Shown here: in pieces, positions 1-6,762 of the stretch | How the letters are laid out: every line of letters begins with the position of its first letter | How positions within the stretch are numbered: the first letter of the stretch is position 1 | From: Chitinophagaceae bacterium | GTDB lineage: Bacteria; Bacteroidota; Bacteroidia; Chitinophagales; Chitinophagaceae | Assembly (NCBI GenBank): GCA_014380425.1 | Contig: JACMJX010000008.1 | Coordinates: 1-38,646 of the forward strand | Direction: 5' to 3' | DNA length: 38,646 bases | Notes under the pieces: generated by a model | Database searches by the model: none | Seen by the model: the letters and a program-made list of their open reading frames with translations, nothing else | Told to the model about the DNA's origin: nothing | Made by a program: the position numbers and the translations under genes

Positions 1-1038
1 AATTTTGACAGTTTTCTCAACCCCATAGTAATACAGGGGCTTTCATTTCAATGGATCACTTATGAAAGCCGCCAGAATGTACAGTGGTCTCCAGTGGTGC
101 AGATTCTGGATAACTACAACCTGGGGGTTGTTCAACCCGTGGTATACGAGCACCCGGGACTAATACGTACTGCAGGCGGTAAGCCTTATTTAAGCCGTAA
201 TTATTCTATAAAGCCAGAGATAAATCCCAATGGAGCGGCTACGATAAGTGTACGCTTTCTGTTTACCACAGCTCAATTCGATGCGTTGAGAGCCGCTGAC
301 GCACGCATAACTAATCCGGGAGACCTGGCTATTGTTAAGCAACCCAATGTAGTGGGAATATTGATTCCGCAGGTTTATACCCCGGCAGCTTCTGATGAAT
401 TCATAACGCCGATGACATGGCAGCAGATAAATGGGGGATATTACATAGAGTTTCAGGTTACCAGCTTCAGTAATTTCTTTATTACAGGGCCACAGGTGGT
501 ACTACCCGTTCGATGGGTAAATGCGGAAGCGCAATGGATCAGTGCTACGGCTGCAAGAGTAAGCTGGCAGGTAGCCGACCAGCAGCAGGTGAAAGACTAC
601 ACCGTGCAGCATAGTACAGATGGTATCCGGTTTAGCGATGTGTGTACCGTTGCCGCCAGCAATAGTACTACGTATAGTTGCGAAGTGAATCCAGGAGTTG
701 AGGAACGTCATTATTACCGCGTGCTTCAAACCGACGTGGATGGAAAAAGCAGTTATAGCAAGACGGTAACGCTGAAAGCGAATCCACAGGAGAATATGTT
801 TACTATTTTACCGAATCCTTCCAGCGGCCCTACAACACTGCGCTATAACGGAGCAGCAGTGCGCATCGGTTCGCTCATATTGTATAACGTAAACGGTGTA
901 GAAGTATGGCGGCAAACAAGGCCACAGGTAACAGGCAATACAGTTACAATACCCCTGGAACGCTTAGGAAGTGGATTGTATATGTTGCATGTAAACAGCA
1001 ACAAGGGCACAGAGATTTATAAGATTATAAAGCAGTAG
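1..1038 (+). CDS. C-terminal part of a secreted protein with T9SS type A sorting domain (5' end outside window)
   Basis: The frame is open from base 1 to a TAG at 1036-1038, so about 345 residues of a longer protein are visible; an internal GTG at 94 is not the real start. The middle (about residues 170-260) reads like a fibronectin III-like beta-sandwich of the kind common just before T9SS signals (motifs YTVQHSTDG and HYYRVLQTD). The last ~75 residues match the type A C-terminal sorting domain: an ILPNPSSG start, a LYNVNGVEV strand, LGSGLYMLHV, and a basic end with YKIIKQ. In Bacteroidota this domain directs proteins through the outer membrane by the Por machinery and is removed at the surface. 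The exported function lies in the missing N-terminal part and cannot be named. The gene is followed by two hairpins and then a convergent regulator gene. Confidence 0.85.
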   Translation, partial: NFDSFLNPIVIQGLSFQWITYESRQNVQWSPVVQILDNYNLGVVQPVVYEHPGLIRTAGGKPYLSRNYSIKPEINPNGAATISVRFLFTTAQFDALRAADARITNPGDLAIVKQPNVVGILIPQVYTPAASDEFITPMTWQQINGGYYIEFQVTSFSNFFITGPQVVLPVRWVNAEAQWISATAARVSWQVADQQQVKDYTVQHSTDGIRFSDVCTVAASNSTTYSCEVNPGVEERHYYRVLQTDVDGKSSYSKTVTLKANPQENMFTILPNPSSGPTTLRYNGAAVRIGSLILYNVNGVEVWRQTRPQVTGNTVTIPLERLGSGLYMLHVNSNKGTEIYKIIKQ

Positions 1039-1066
1039 GCAATACGGTGCAAAACAACGCACCGTC

Positions 1067-1129
1067 ATTCCAGCAATTGCCACAGAACGACTTTCGATAT
1101 ATAAGGTATTACGTGGCAATTGTTGGAAT
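1067..1129. repeat. Long imperfect inverted repeat between convergent genes
   Basis: Arms at 1067-1083 and 1113-1129 pair over 17 positions with one mismatch (16 of 17), separated by 29 nt. A smaller perfect hairpin, CGGTGC/GCACCG, lies just upstream at 1045-1064. Neither is followed by a T-run on the plus strand, so a classic terminator is not clear. A role in 3' end stability of the upstream transcript or a remnant of a small mobile repeat are both possible. Confidence 0.6.
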
Positions 1130-1253
1130 CTCCGAGCCCCATGGAGCGCGAACTATGTCGTTTAAAAAGTTTGAACACTTGGCAGTGGGAGATCCCAAAG
1201 GGAGACACGGAGGATGGTTTTATGGTGAAGCCCTTTAGATTTGTAGGTTCTTT

Positions 1254-2081
1254 TTAAAAAGCAAAGTCGGAAGCAATGAACGCGGAAGGCTTGATGCCAA
1301 GGAAGTGCTTGAAATCTTTTACAAGATGCATCTGGTCGAAGTACTCGGCTTCGAGGGCAAGGGAAGTCCAGTTAGTACCGGGATCGGCAATGCGCGATTT
1401 GATTAAGTGCTCGAAACGGAGCATGCGTGAATAGATTTTCGGAGAGATACCTACTTCCTTCAAAAAGTTTCGCTCCAGCTGGCGAAGAGATAAGTTGTTT
1501 TCCTCCGCAAGAGAGGTGATATGAACATTGCCTTTTTTAATAAAAATCGCCTGGGCTATGTTTTCAATAGTCAAAGGGATTTGCGTAAGGTTGGTAGCCA
1601 GCTGCAACAGGTAGGGCTCCACAATGCCTATGCAATCTTCTATACCTTCAGCACCGGCCAGCCTTGCTTGCATTTGCTCAAGGGGGAGAGCGGTTATATC
1701 TTTACCGTCCGATGCTATATTGGCAAAATGTTGCATCGGCATACGAAGTAAGCGATAAAGACCCGTAGGATGAAATTTGATGATAAAAGACCTGAAATCG
1801 CCTTTAATCCGGATGAAATATTTGCAATACGTTCGAGGCCCGCGGATGGTGCAGCGCAGGAAGGGCTCTTTCTCGCCCGTAACAAGGTTGATTGTATCGT
1901 ATTCTTCACCAGGAAAAAAGTCGATGGAGCTGGTATGCCGTAAAGGCATTGCCTTCTCCATAAAATGGCCAGAAGGAACGGTCATGCTCCTGTAAACGTA
2001 CTGGCTGATGAAGGGCTTTAACAGTAAATGAGGATCGCGGTTGCACGATTTTATTGATTCAGGTATATTTAAAGAGCTCAT
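1254..2081 (-). CDS. AraC family transcriptional regulator
   Basis: A 275-residue cytoplasmic DNA-binding protein. The last ~110 residues form the AraC/XylS double helix-turn-helix: the first helix pair lies around ITSLAEENNLSLRQLERNF and the family signature follows as EAEYFDQMHLVKDFKHFLG with the typical GIKPSAF ending. The N-terminal ~120 residues (start around HLLLKPFISQYVYRSM, then IDFFPG and FIIKFHPTGLYRLL) resemble the DUF6597-type sensor domain common in Bacteroidota AraC regulators, whose ligand is usually unknown. The ATG at 2081 gives a normal family length. It lies 38 bp behind the helicase gene on the same strand, so the two may be co-transcribed. Its target genes cannot be deduced. 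Confidence 0.85.
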   Translation of the reverse strand: MSSLNIPESIKSCNRDPHLLLKPFISQYVYRSMTVPSGHFMEKAMPLRHTSSIDFFPGEEYDTINLVTGEKEPFLRCTIRGPRTYCKYFIRIKGDFRSFIIKFHPTGLYRLLRMPMQHFANIASDGKDITALPLEQMQARLAGAEGIEDCIGIVEPYLLQLATNLTQIPLTIENIAQAIFIKKGNVHITSLAEENNLSLRQLERNFLKEVGISPKIYSRMLRFEHLIKSRIADPGTNWTSLALEAEYFDQMHLVKDFKHFLGIKPSAFIASDFAF

Positions 2082-2119
2082 TTGATTGATTAAGGCGCTT
2101 GCTAATTACAAAAACCGGG

Positions 2120-3451
2120 CTATTTTTTCTTGGCTCCCCGGGTTTTAGGCTTGCCGTACTTTTCCTTCATCTTGTCAGCGTACCGCACTTTATGGTTGAC
2201 TTTCTTGTTTTTAGCTGATTTCTCATGAAATGCAGCACCCGCGGCCTCTCTTTTAGGCCTCTTTACCTGGATCTCCTTCATATTAACTTTCGGTTTCTCC
2301 TCTTCCGTAAGTATACTGGAAATTTCAACACCCGCAGGAATATCCTGCCCGGGAACCCCATAGTTCATCAGAGATTCGATAGCTGCCAGGTTTTCTTTTT
2401 CTTTTTCAGTATTGAAAGTAATAGACCGTCCCTTTCTATCTGCCCGGCCGGTTCTGCCGATGCGATGAATGTAATTCTCCGGCACTTCCGGCGTATCGAA
2501 ATTAATGACATGGCTTACTTCTGAAATATCGAGGCCTCGTGCTATAATATCGGTGGCTATTACAAACCGGTAAGTGCCATCTTTAAATCGTTTAACCGTA
2601 TTAAAGCGATGGTTCTGCTCCTTGTTGGAATGAATGACACCCGCCTGGTCTGGGAATCGCTGCGACAACTGTTCGTAAAGCTGGTCGGCCAATTGCTTCG
2701 TGGCTGCGAAGATAAGCACTTTGTTCATGCCTATATCCTGTTCCAGCAGGTATTCCAGCAAGTTCACTTTTGTATTGAAATTAGGAACATGATACACTGT
2801 TTGTTCTATATTTTCCAGTGGCGTGCCCACCGGCGCGGCTTCGATCCGTACGGGATTATTGAAGTATTCTTTCAGCAAAGCCTCTACTTCATCCGTAATT
2901 GTAGCTGAGAACATCAGGTTCTGCCTCTTAGGTGGCAGCAGGTCGAGGATATTCTTCAACTGCGTACGGAAGCCGAGATTGAACATTTCATCCACTTCAT
3001 CCACCACAAGTTTTTTAATGCCGTTCAATTTTAGGGAACCCGTCAGTGCCAGATCGTACAGCCTTCCAGGAGTGGCTACGAGGATATCCATTCCCTGCTC
3101 TACTTCCAGTCGCTGGGTATTCATGTTTACCCCACCATACACGCCTACGGCCTGCAGCGTTAGGTAAGGAGTTAGTTTCCTGGCAGATTCTACCACCTGC
3201 GCCACCAGCTCCCGCGTGGGTACTATTACCAGCAGCTGCGGCGACCGTCCACGGGAAAATGTAAGTTGCCGGAGCAGCGGTAGCAGGTAAGCAAATGTTT
3301 TACCCGTTCCTGTTTGCGCTATGCCACATACGTCTCTGCCAGACATCAATACTGAAAATACCTTAGCCTGGATGGTAGTAGGAGTTGTGTAACCGAGATC
3401 GGAAAGCGCATTAAGTAAAGGTTTGCTGAGATTTAGATCGCCGAACGTCAT
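2120..3451 (-). CDS. DEAD-box ATP-dependent RNA helicase (RhlE-like) with DEVD motif II
   Basis: A 443-residue RNA helicase of superfamily 2 that unwinds short RNA duplexes in ribosome assembly, RNA decay or cold adaptation. Visible motifs in order: Q motif Gln at ~28, motif I AQTGTGKT (45-52), PTREL (78-82), TPGR (127-130), motif II DEVD (151-154), SAT (182-184), ATDIIARGLD (~299-308) and HRIGRTGR (329-336). Motif II reads DEVD instead of DEAD. The catalytic D and E remain, so activity should be kept. The C-terminal ~60 residues are very lysine/arginine rich, a typical RNA-binding tail. I chose ATG at 3451; a GTG at 3457 would add two residues. A TACCTTTG promoter element lies just upstream. 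It is divergent from the BlaI-type gene. Confidence 0.92.
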   Translation of the reverse strand: MTFGDLNLSKPLLNALSDLGYTTPTTIQAKVFSVLMSGRDVCGIAQTGTGKTFAYLLPLLRQLTFSRGRSPQLLVIVPTRELVAQVVESARKLTPYLTLQAVGVYGGVNMNTQRLEVEQGMDILVATPGRLYDLALTGSLKLNGIKKLVVDEVDEMFNLGFRTQLKNILDLLPPKRQNLMFSATITDEVEALLKEYFNNPVRIEAAPVGTPLENIEQTVYHVPNFNTKVNLLEYLLEQDIGMNKVLIFAATKQLADQLYEQLSQRFPDQAGVIHSNKEQNHRFNTVKRFKDGTYRFVIATDIIARGLDISEVSHVINFDTPEVPENYIHRIGRTGRADRKGRSITFNTEKEKENLAAIESLMNYGVPGQDIPAGVEISSILTEEEKPKVNMKEIQVKRPKREAAGAAFHEKSAKNKKVNHKVRYADKMKEKYGKPKTRGAKKK

Positions 3452-3471
3452 ATACACTGTATAAATAGGGG

Positions 3472-3479
3472 CAAAGGTA
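3472..3479 (-). promoter_or_regulatory. Putative -7 element for the helicase gene
   Basis: On the minus strand the bases read TACCTTTG, an exact match to the Bacteroidota -7 consensus TAnnTTTG, ending 20 nt before the ATG at 3451. No good TTG -33 element is visible; the region is a run of T. The palindrome at 3509-3520 would lie about 45-55 bp upstream of the start point. Confidence 0.5.
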
Positions 3480-3505
3480 ATCTTAAAAAAAAAGAAGGGT
3501 AGTTG

Positions 3506-3535
3506 TTGTTTCGTACGAAATATTTCCTACCTTCA
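3506..3535 (+). promoter_or_regulatory. Putative promoter of the BlaI-M56 operon
   Basis: TTG at 3506-3508, a 19-nt spacer, and TACCTTCA at 3528-3535 resemble the TTG/TAnnTTTG promoter of Bacteroidota, although the -7 box matches only partly (TTCA instead of TTTG). The -7 box ends 4 nt before the ATG at 3540, so the mRNA would be leaderless or nearly so. The palindromes at 3509-3530 fill the spacer, a position suited to repression. Confidence 0.4.
3509..3530. promoter_or_regulatory. Operator-like overlapping palindromes, probable BlaI-type repressor site
   Basis: TTTCGTACGAAA (3509-3520) is a perfect 12-bp palindrome. It overlaps an 18-bp dyad, GTACGAAATATTTCCTAC (3513-3530), symmetric at all but one base pair of positions (16 of 18). 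BlaI/MecI repressors bind dyads bounded by TAC and GTA, and the second palindrome has this form. It sits between the -33 and -7 boxes of the gene for a BlaI-type protein, so autoregulation is the natural reading. The binding itself is inference. Confidence 0.55.
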
Positions 3536-3539
3536 ATTT

Positions 3540-3938
3540 ATGAAAGAGAAAACGGAAGAAAAGCACTCATTTTCGGAGCCGACAAAGTCGGAGCTGGAGA
3601 TACTGCAAGTGATCTGGAAGCACGGAGCAGCTACGGTTCGGTTCGTAAACGAGCAGCTCAATGAGCAGAAAAGGGAAGTGCAGTACACATCCACGCTGAA
3701 GCTGATGCAGATCATGGTAGAAAAGGGATTGCTTAAGCGAGATGAAACACAAATGAAGCATGTTTACAGCTCCGCCGTGGAGGAGGCGAAGACCAAGAGT
3801 CTTTTGCTGGACAAATTCGTGGAGAACATGTATAACGGTTCTGCATCTTCCCTTATGATGCAATTGCTGGGGAACAAGAAGACGACAAAAGAAGAACTGG
3901 ATGCCATCAAAAAACTGATCGATCAATTGAATAAATAA
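3540..3938 (+). CDS. BlaI/MecI family transcriptional repressor
   Basis: A 132-residue winged-helix repressor, the usual size of the BlaI/MecI/CopY family. The opening LTK-type motif appears here as TKSELEILQVIWKHG, followed by the recognition region (TVRFVNEQL) and the wing (YTSTLKLMQIMVEKGLL, then VYSSAVEEA), and a C-terminal dimerisation helix. Family members bind operator dyads as dimers and are released when a partner M56 protease triggers their cleavage. The next gene, 21 bp downstream, is such a protease, so the two form the usual regulator-sensor pair. The ATG at 3540 is chosen because it gives full family length. The palindromes just upstream are the likely autoregulatory site. The signal need not be beta-lactam in Bacteroidota, where these pairs are numerous. 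Confidence 0.9.
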   Translation: MKEKTEEKHSFSEPTKSELEILQVIWKHGAATVRFVNEQLNEQKREVQYTSTLKLMQIMVEKGLLKRDETQMKHVYSSAVEEAKTKSLLLDKFVENMYNGSASSLMMQLLGNKKTTKEELDAIKKLIDQLNK

Positions 3939-3959
3939 TTCACACTTAAAACTGTTTTT

Positions 3960-5831
3960 ATGCCGAGCGCCGTCAACAACTGGGTGATTAACCCGCAGGT
4001 ATCAACATCTTTATACCATACACTGCTGCATTCCTTGTGGCAGGGCCTTGCTGCCGCTGTAGTTGTTTCATTAATTTTAATGTGTACCAAAAAGGCCCGT
4101 TCTTCAGTGCGGTATAATCTGATACTTACCGTCTTTTTCTTGTATCTGGCAGGGTCTGTCATTACCTTTTTAAGAGTATGGAGTAACGCATCATTTGTGG
4201 CACCGGTGGGTTTCGATATTGCTGCATTGGCTGTAGGAGAAGCGGATTTGAATAGTACTATGCAAGACACTTTATACAAGCCATGGGTAACCGTAAAGCA
4301 AGTATTCAACTGGTTGTTGACGCATTCTTCTCTTTTACTGAGTATATGGTTTGTTGTTTTTACGATCAAGCTGGCAAGAACTTCCTGGAACCTATACCTT
4401 ACTAACAGGATGCGAAGCCATCGTATTACGTCCAATATGCTATGGCAGGTAAAGGCGTTAAAGCTTGCTGAAGCCATGGGTATAAAAAAGACGGTATTGC
4501 TGCTGGAATCGGCAGTGGCGAAAACCCCGCTAACCATTGGGTTTTTAAAACCGGTGATATTGGTACCTGCGGGGCTTTTAACCAGTTTGCACCCTCAGGA
4601 AGTTGAAGCCGTTCTTCTCCATGAACTGGCGCATATAAAGAGGAACGATTATCTCGTGAACCTGCTACAATGTGGCGCGGAGATCGTCTTTTTCTTCAAT
4701 CCCGCTCTTTTATGGATCTCCTCGCTGCTAAGAAGAGAACGCGAATTCTGCTGTGATGATCTGGCTGTTTCGGGCACTACAGATAAAAGAAATTACATTA
4801 AAGCACTCGTTGCCTCAGGCGAGTACATACCAGCTTCAAAAACGGCTATGGCGTTTGCGGCGGTGAAAGGGCACCTGATCACGAGGGTTAAAAGAATCAT
4901 TGGCAATGAACAAGGCAAATCAGGCGTGCCAGAAAGATCGGTACTTGTACTGGGCGTACTCCTGATCGCTATAACGGTGCTGGCCATGCGCCCACAGCCT
5001 GCCATAATACTCAAGCCAGGCCTTGAAGGTAGTAGGGGCGATGCTAAAAGCAATAAGCCAGGTAAGGCAATCAGTTTGCAGATGACTACGTTTTATAACA
5101 ACAATAACTCCATGCTGCCAGACATCTGCTTAGTTGCTACCGATACCATTCCAACAGCACCTTCAGCTCCGCCACCACCCCCTGTGCCCATTATTTCAGA
5201 ACTACCACCAACACCACCAGCACCGCCTGTACCACCCACACGCGGGGCCGATACCCTACCTGGAAATGCAATCAGCGAAGAAATAGCCAGGGAGATCAAC
5301 CGGGCAATGAGAGAGCAGTTGAATATAGACTCCATCGTTCAAAAAGTGATGATTGAAGTAAGAGAGCAGAAAGTGATGAACGATTCGGTGATGATCCGGA
5401 TGAAAGAAGCACGCAAGTATGCCAATGATGCACGCGGGCAGGCAAAGCGCGAAGAGCAGTGGTTAAAAAACATGAATAGAAGTAGAATAGATTCCATTGT
5501 AAACGAGTCAAGGAAGGCGGCGAGCAATGCTGCACGGGCTGCGCATGAAGCCCGGAAGACGATGAAAGAAAAGATGATGTTGAGGGAACAGCAAGAGGAG
5601 TTAAGAAACCAGATGAACCGGCTGAGAGAACAGTTGAACAACTTAAAGCTCGACTCCCTTTTCAACAAAGAAATAGCACAATCATTCAATTTCAACTTTG
5701 ACTTTAAAATGGTTCCTCACCATTTCAACTTTGATATGGAGATCCCCGAGCTGCATTATTATTTCAGCCCGAAGGGCAAGCAAAAAGGTAAGGCCAAGAC
5801 TCTGAAAAAGGACAAGCCCCAAGGTAAATAG
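3960..5831 (+). CDS. M56 family (BlaR1-like) membrane metalloprotease with unusual C-terminal region
   Basis: A 623-residue inner-membrane zinc protease. Three hydrophobic segments occur early (about 22-41, 53-71 and 124-138), then the cytoplasmic protease domain with the zinc motif HELAH (221-225) and a downstream RREREFCCDD segment holding the likely third ligand. A fourth membrane segment follows at ~326-343. In BlaR1 a penicillin-binding sensor domain comes next. Here there is instead a proline-rich linker (~398-427), a long charged region of coiled-coil character (~440-565), a phenylalanine/asparagine patch (FNFNFDF) and a lysine-rich end. It therefore should sense something other than beta-lactams by acylation. 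It is translated 21 bp after the repressor gene, its probable target, and 37 bp before an MscS-type channel gene. The ligand is unknown. Confidence 0.88.
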   Translation: MPSAVNNWVINPQVSTSLYHTLLHSLWQGLAAAVVVSLILMCTKKARSSVRYNLILTVFFLYLAGSVITFLRVWSNASFVAPVGFDIAALAVGEADLNSTMQDTLYKPWVTVKQVFNWLLTHSSLLLSIWFVVFTIKLARTSWNLYLTNRMRSHRITSNMLWQVKALKLAEAMGIKKTVLLLESAVAKTPLTIGFLKPVILVPAGLLTSLHPQEVEAVLLHELAHIKRNDYLVNLLQCGAEIVFFFNPALLWISSLLRREREFCCDDLAVSGTTDKRNYIKALVASGEYIPASKTAMAFAAVKGHLITRVKRIIGNEQGKSGVPERSVLVLGVLLIAITVLAMRPQPAIILKPGLEGSRGDAKSNKPGKAISLQMTTFYNNNNSMLPDICLVATDTIPTAPSAPPPPPVPIISELPPTPPAPPVPPTRGADTLPGNAISEEIAREINRAMREQLNIDSIVQKVMIEVREQKVMNDSVMIRMKEARKYANDARGQAKREEQWLKNMNRSRIDSIVNESRKAASNAARAAHEARKTMKEKMMLREQQEELRNQMNRLREQLNNLKLDSLFNKEIAQSFNFNFDFKMVPHHFNFDMEIPELHYYFSPKGKQKGKAKTLKKDKPQGK

Positions 5832-5856
5832 AGGGCATAAGGTGTATAGTTTTCAT

Positions 5857-5864
5857 TAATTTTG
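5857..5864 (+). promoter_or_regulatory. Possible -7 element before the MscS gene
   Basis: TAATTTTG matches TAnnTTTG exactly and ends 4 nt before the ATG at 5869. No TTG is seen at the expected -33 distance. It could start a leaderless message independent of the M56 gene, or be chance in A/T-rich spacer. Confidence 0.3.
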
Positions 5865-5868
5865 ATTA

Positions 5869-6762
5869 ATGAATCTAATCAACCCCGGAAGCATCATCCG
5901 GATCAGGAATACGGAGAGGAGTACTTTCAACGAACTCGCGGTTTTATTTCTTAAATTAATTGTTTACGGTGTGCTTCTGTTCATTCATCAGAAGTACCCT
6001 GAAGTTTACGCAAAAGCCCCGCTGCTTGGTCAGTCCTTGATGGTATTCATCGGCGCAAGCCTGATCGTTTCGGTAATAAGGTTGATTCTGGTTACCTGGT
6101 ATATCAGGAAGAACCGGCTTAACAGCAACATAAAAGACAATTTCATCCTTGGGATCAACAGTATCGTTTCTGTTTTAAATACTGTTTTACTGGTACTGGC
6201 CTTCATGGTTTTTATAGGGATAGATCCGAAAGAATTTCTGACGAGCATTACGATTGTTGCAGCAGCCATAGCCCTTACGTTTAAAGATTATATCACTAAC
6301 ATGATCAATGGGTTGATCATCATGTTCTCTGATCGGCTGTCTCTCGGTGATTATATAAAAGTACTTGATCAGGAGGGCCGGATTCTGGATATCACCTTGG
6401 TTAATATCGTTCTTCAGAACCAGGATAACGATATGGTACTGATTCCCAATTCGCTGGTATTTTCAGTGATGATCGTGAACCAATCGAAGCAAAATGTAAG
6501 GAAGTTGACCGTAGATTTCGAGCTGGATCTTCTACATGGCCATACGCCTTCTTCGTTGGAGGATTACTTCTTACAAGTGCTGGCTCCCTATACGGAACAA
6601 CTGGTAAACGACGGTTTTTCGGTAAAGACTGTTGAAATCAGGAAAGACCTGGCGCGGTTTAAAATACAGGTGCTGCTGAAGATCCGTGACCGACAAAAAG
6701 AGCGGGAAATTAAAAGGATGCTGAATACGGCCGTACTGCAGCTTACAGCGCAGAAGCGTTAG
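5869..6762 (+). CDS. MscS family mechanosensitive ion channel
   Basis: A 297-residue small-conductance mechanosensitive channel homologue, which opens under membrane tension to release solutes during osmotic downshock. Hydrophobic segments lie at about 20-38, 50-73 and 95-117. They are followed by the pore-lining helix region (FLTSITIVAAAIALTFKDY) and the conserved cytoplasmic beta domain entry (FSDRLSLGDYIKV, then VLIPNSLVF). The C-terminal half is the mixed alpha/beta vestibule. Length fits the compact MscS type (E. coli MscS has 286 residues). It follows the M56 protease gene by 37 bp, so it may be part of the same unit. Its stop codon TAG (6760-6762) directly abuts the stop codon of the opposite AsmA-like gene, leaving no spacer for a terminator. 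Confidence 0.9.
   Translation: MNLINPGSIIRIRNTERSTFNELAVLFLKLIVYGVLLFIHQKYPEVYAKAPLLGQSLMVFIGASLIVSVIRLILVTWYIRKNRLNSNIKDNFILGINSIVSVLNTVLLVLAFMVFIGIDPKEFLTSITIVAAAIALTFKDYITNMINGLIIMFSDRLSLGDYIKVLDQEGRILDITLVNIVLQNQDNDMVLIPNSLVFSVMIVNQSKQNVRKLTVDFELDLLHGHTPSSLEDYFLQVLAPYTEQLVNDGFSVKTVEIRKDLARFKIQVLLKIRDRQKEREIKRMLNTAVLQLTAQKR

Noticed and set aside
1047-1238. Small 63-codon frame after the T9SS gene
   Set aside because: It starts with GTG, runs through both hairpins and resembles no family; more likely non-coding.
3540-5831. Reading BlaI/M56 as a beta-lactam resistance switch
   Set aside because: There is no penicillin-binding sensor domain in the M56 protein and no beta-lactamase gene nearby.
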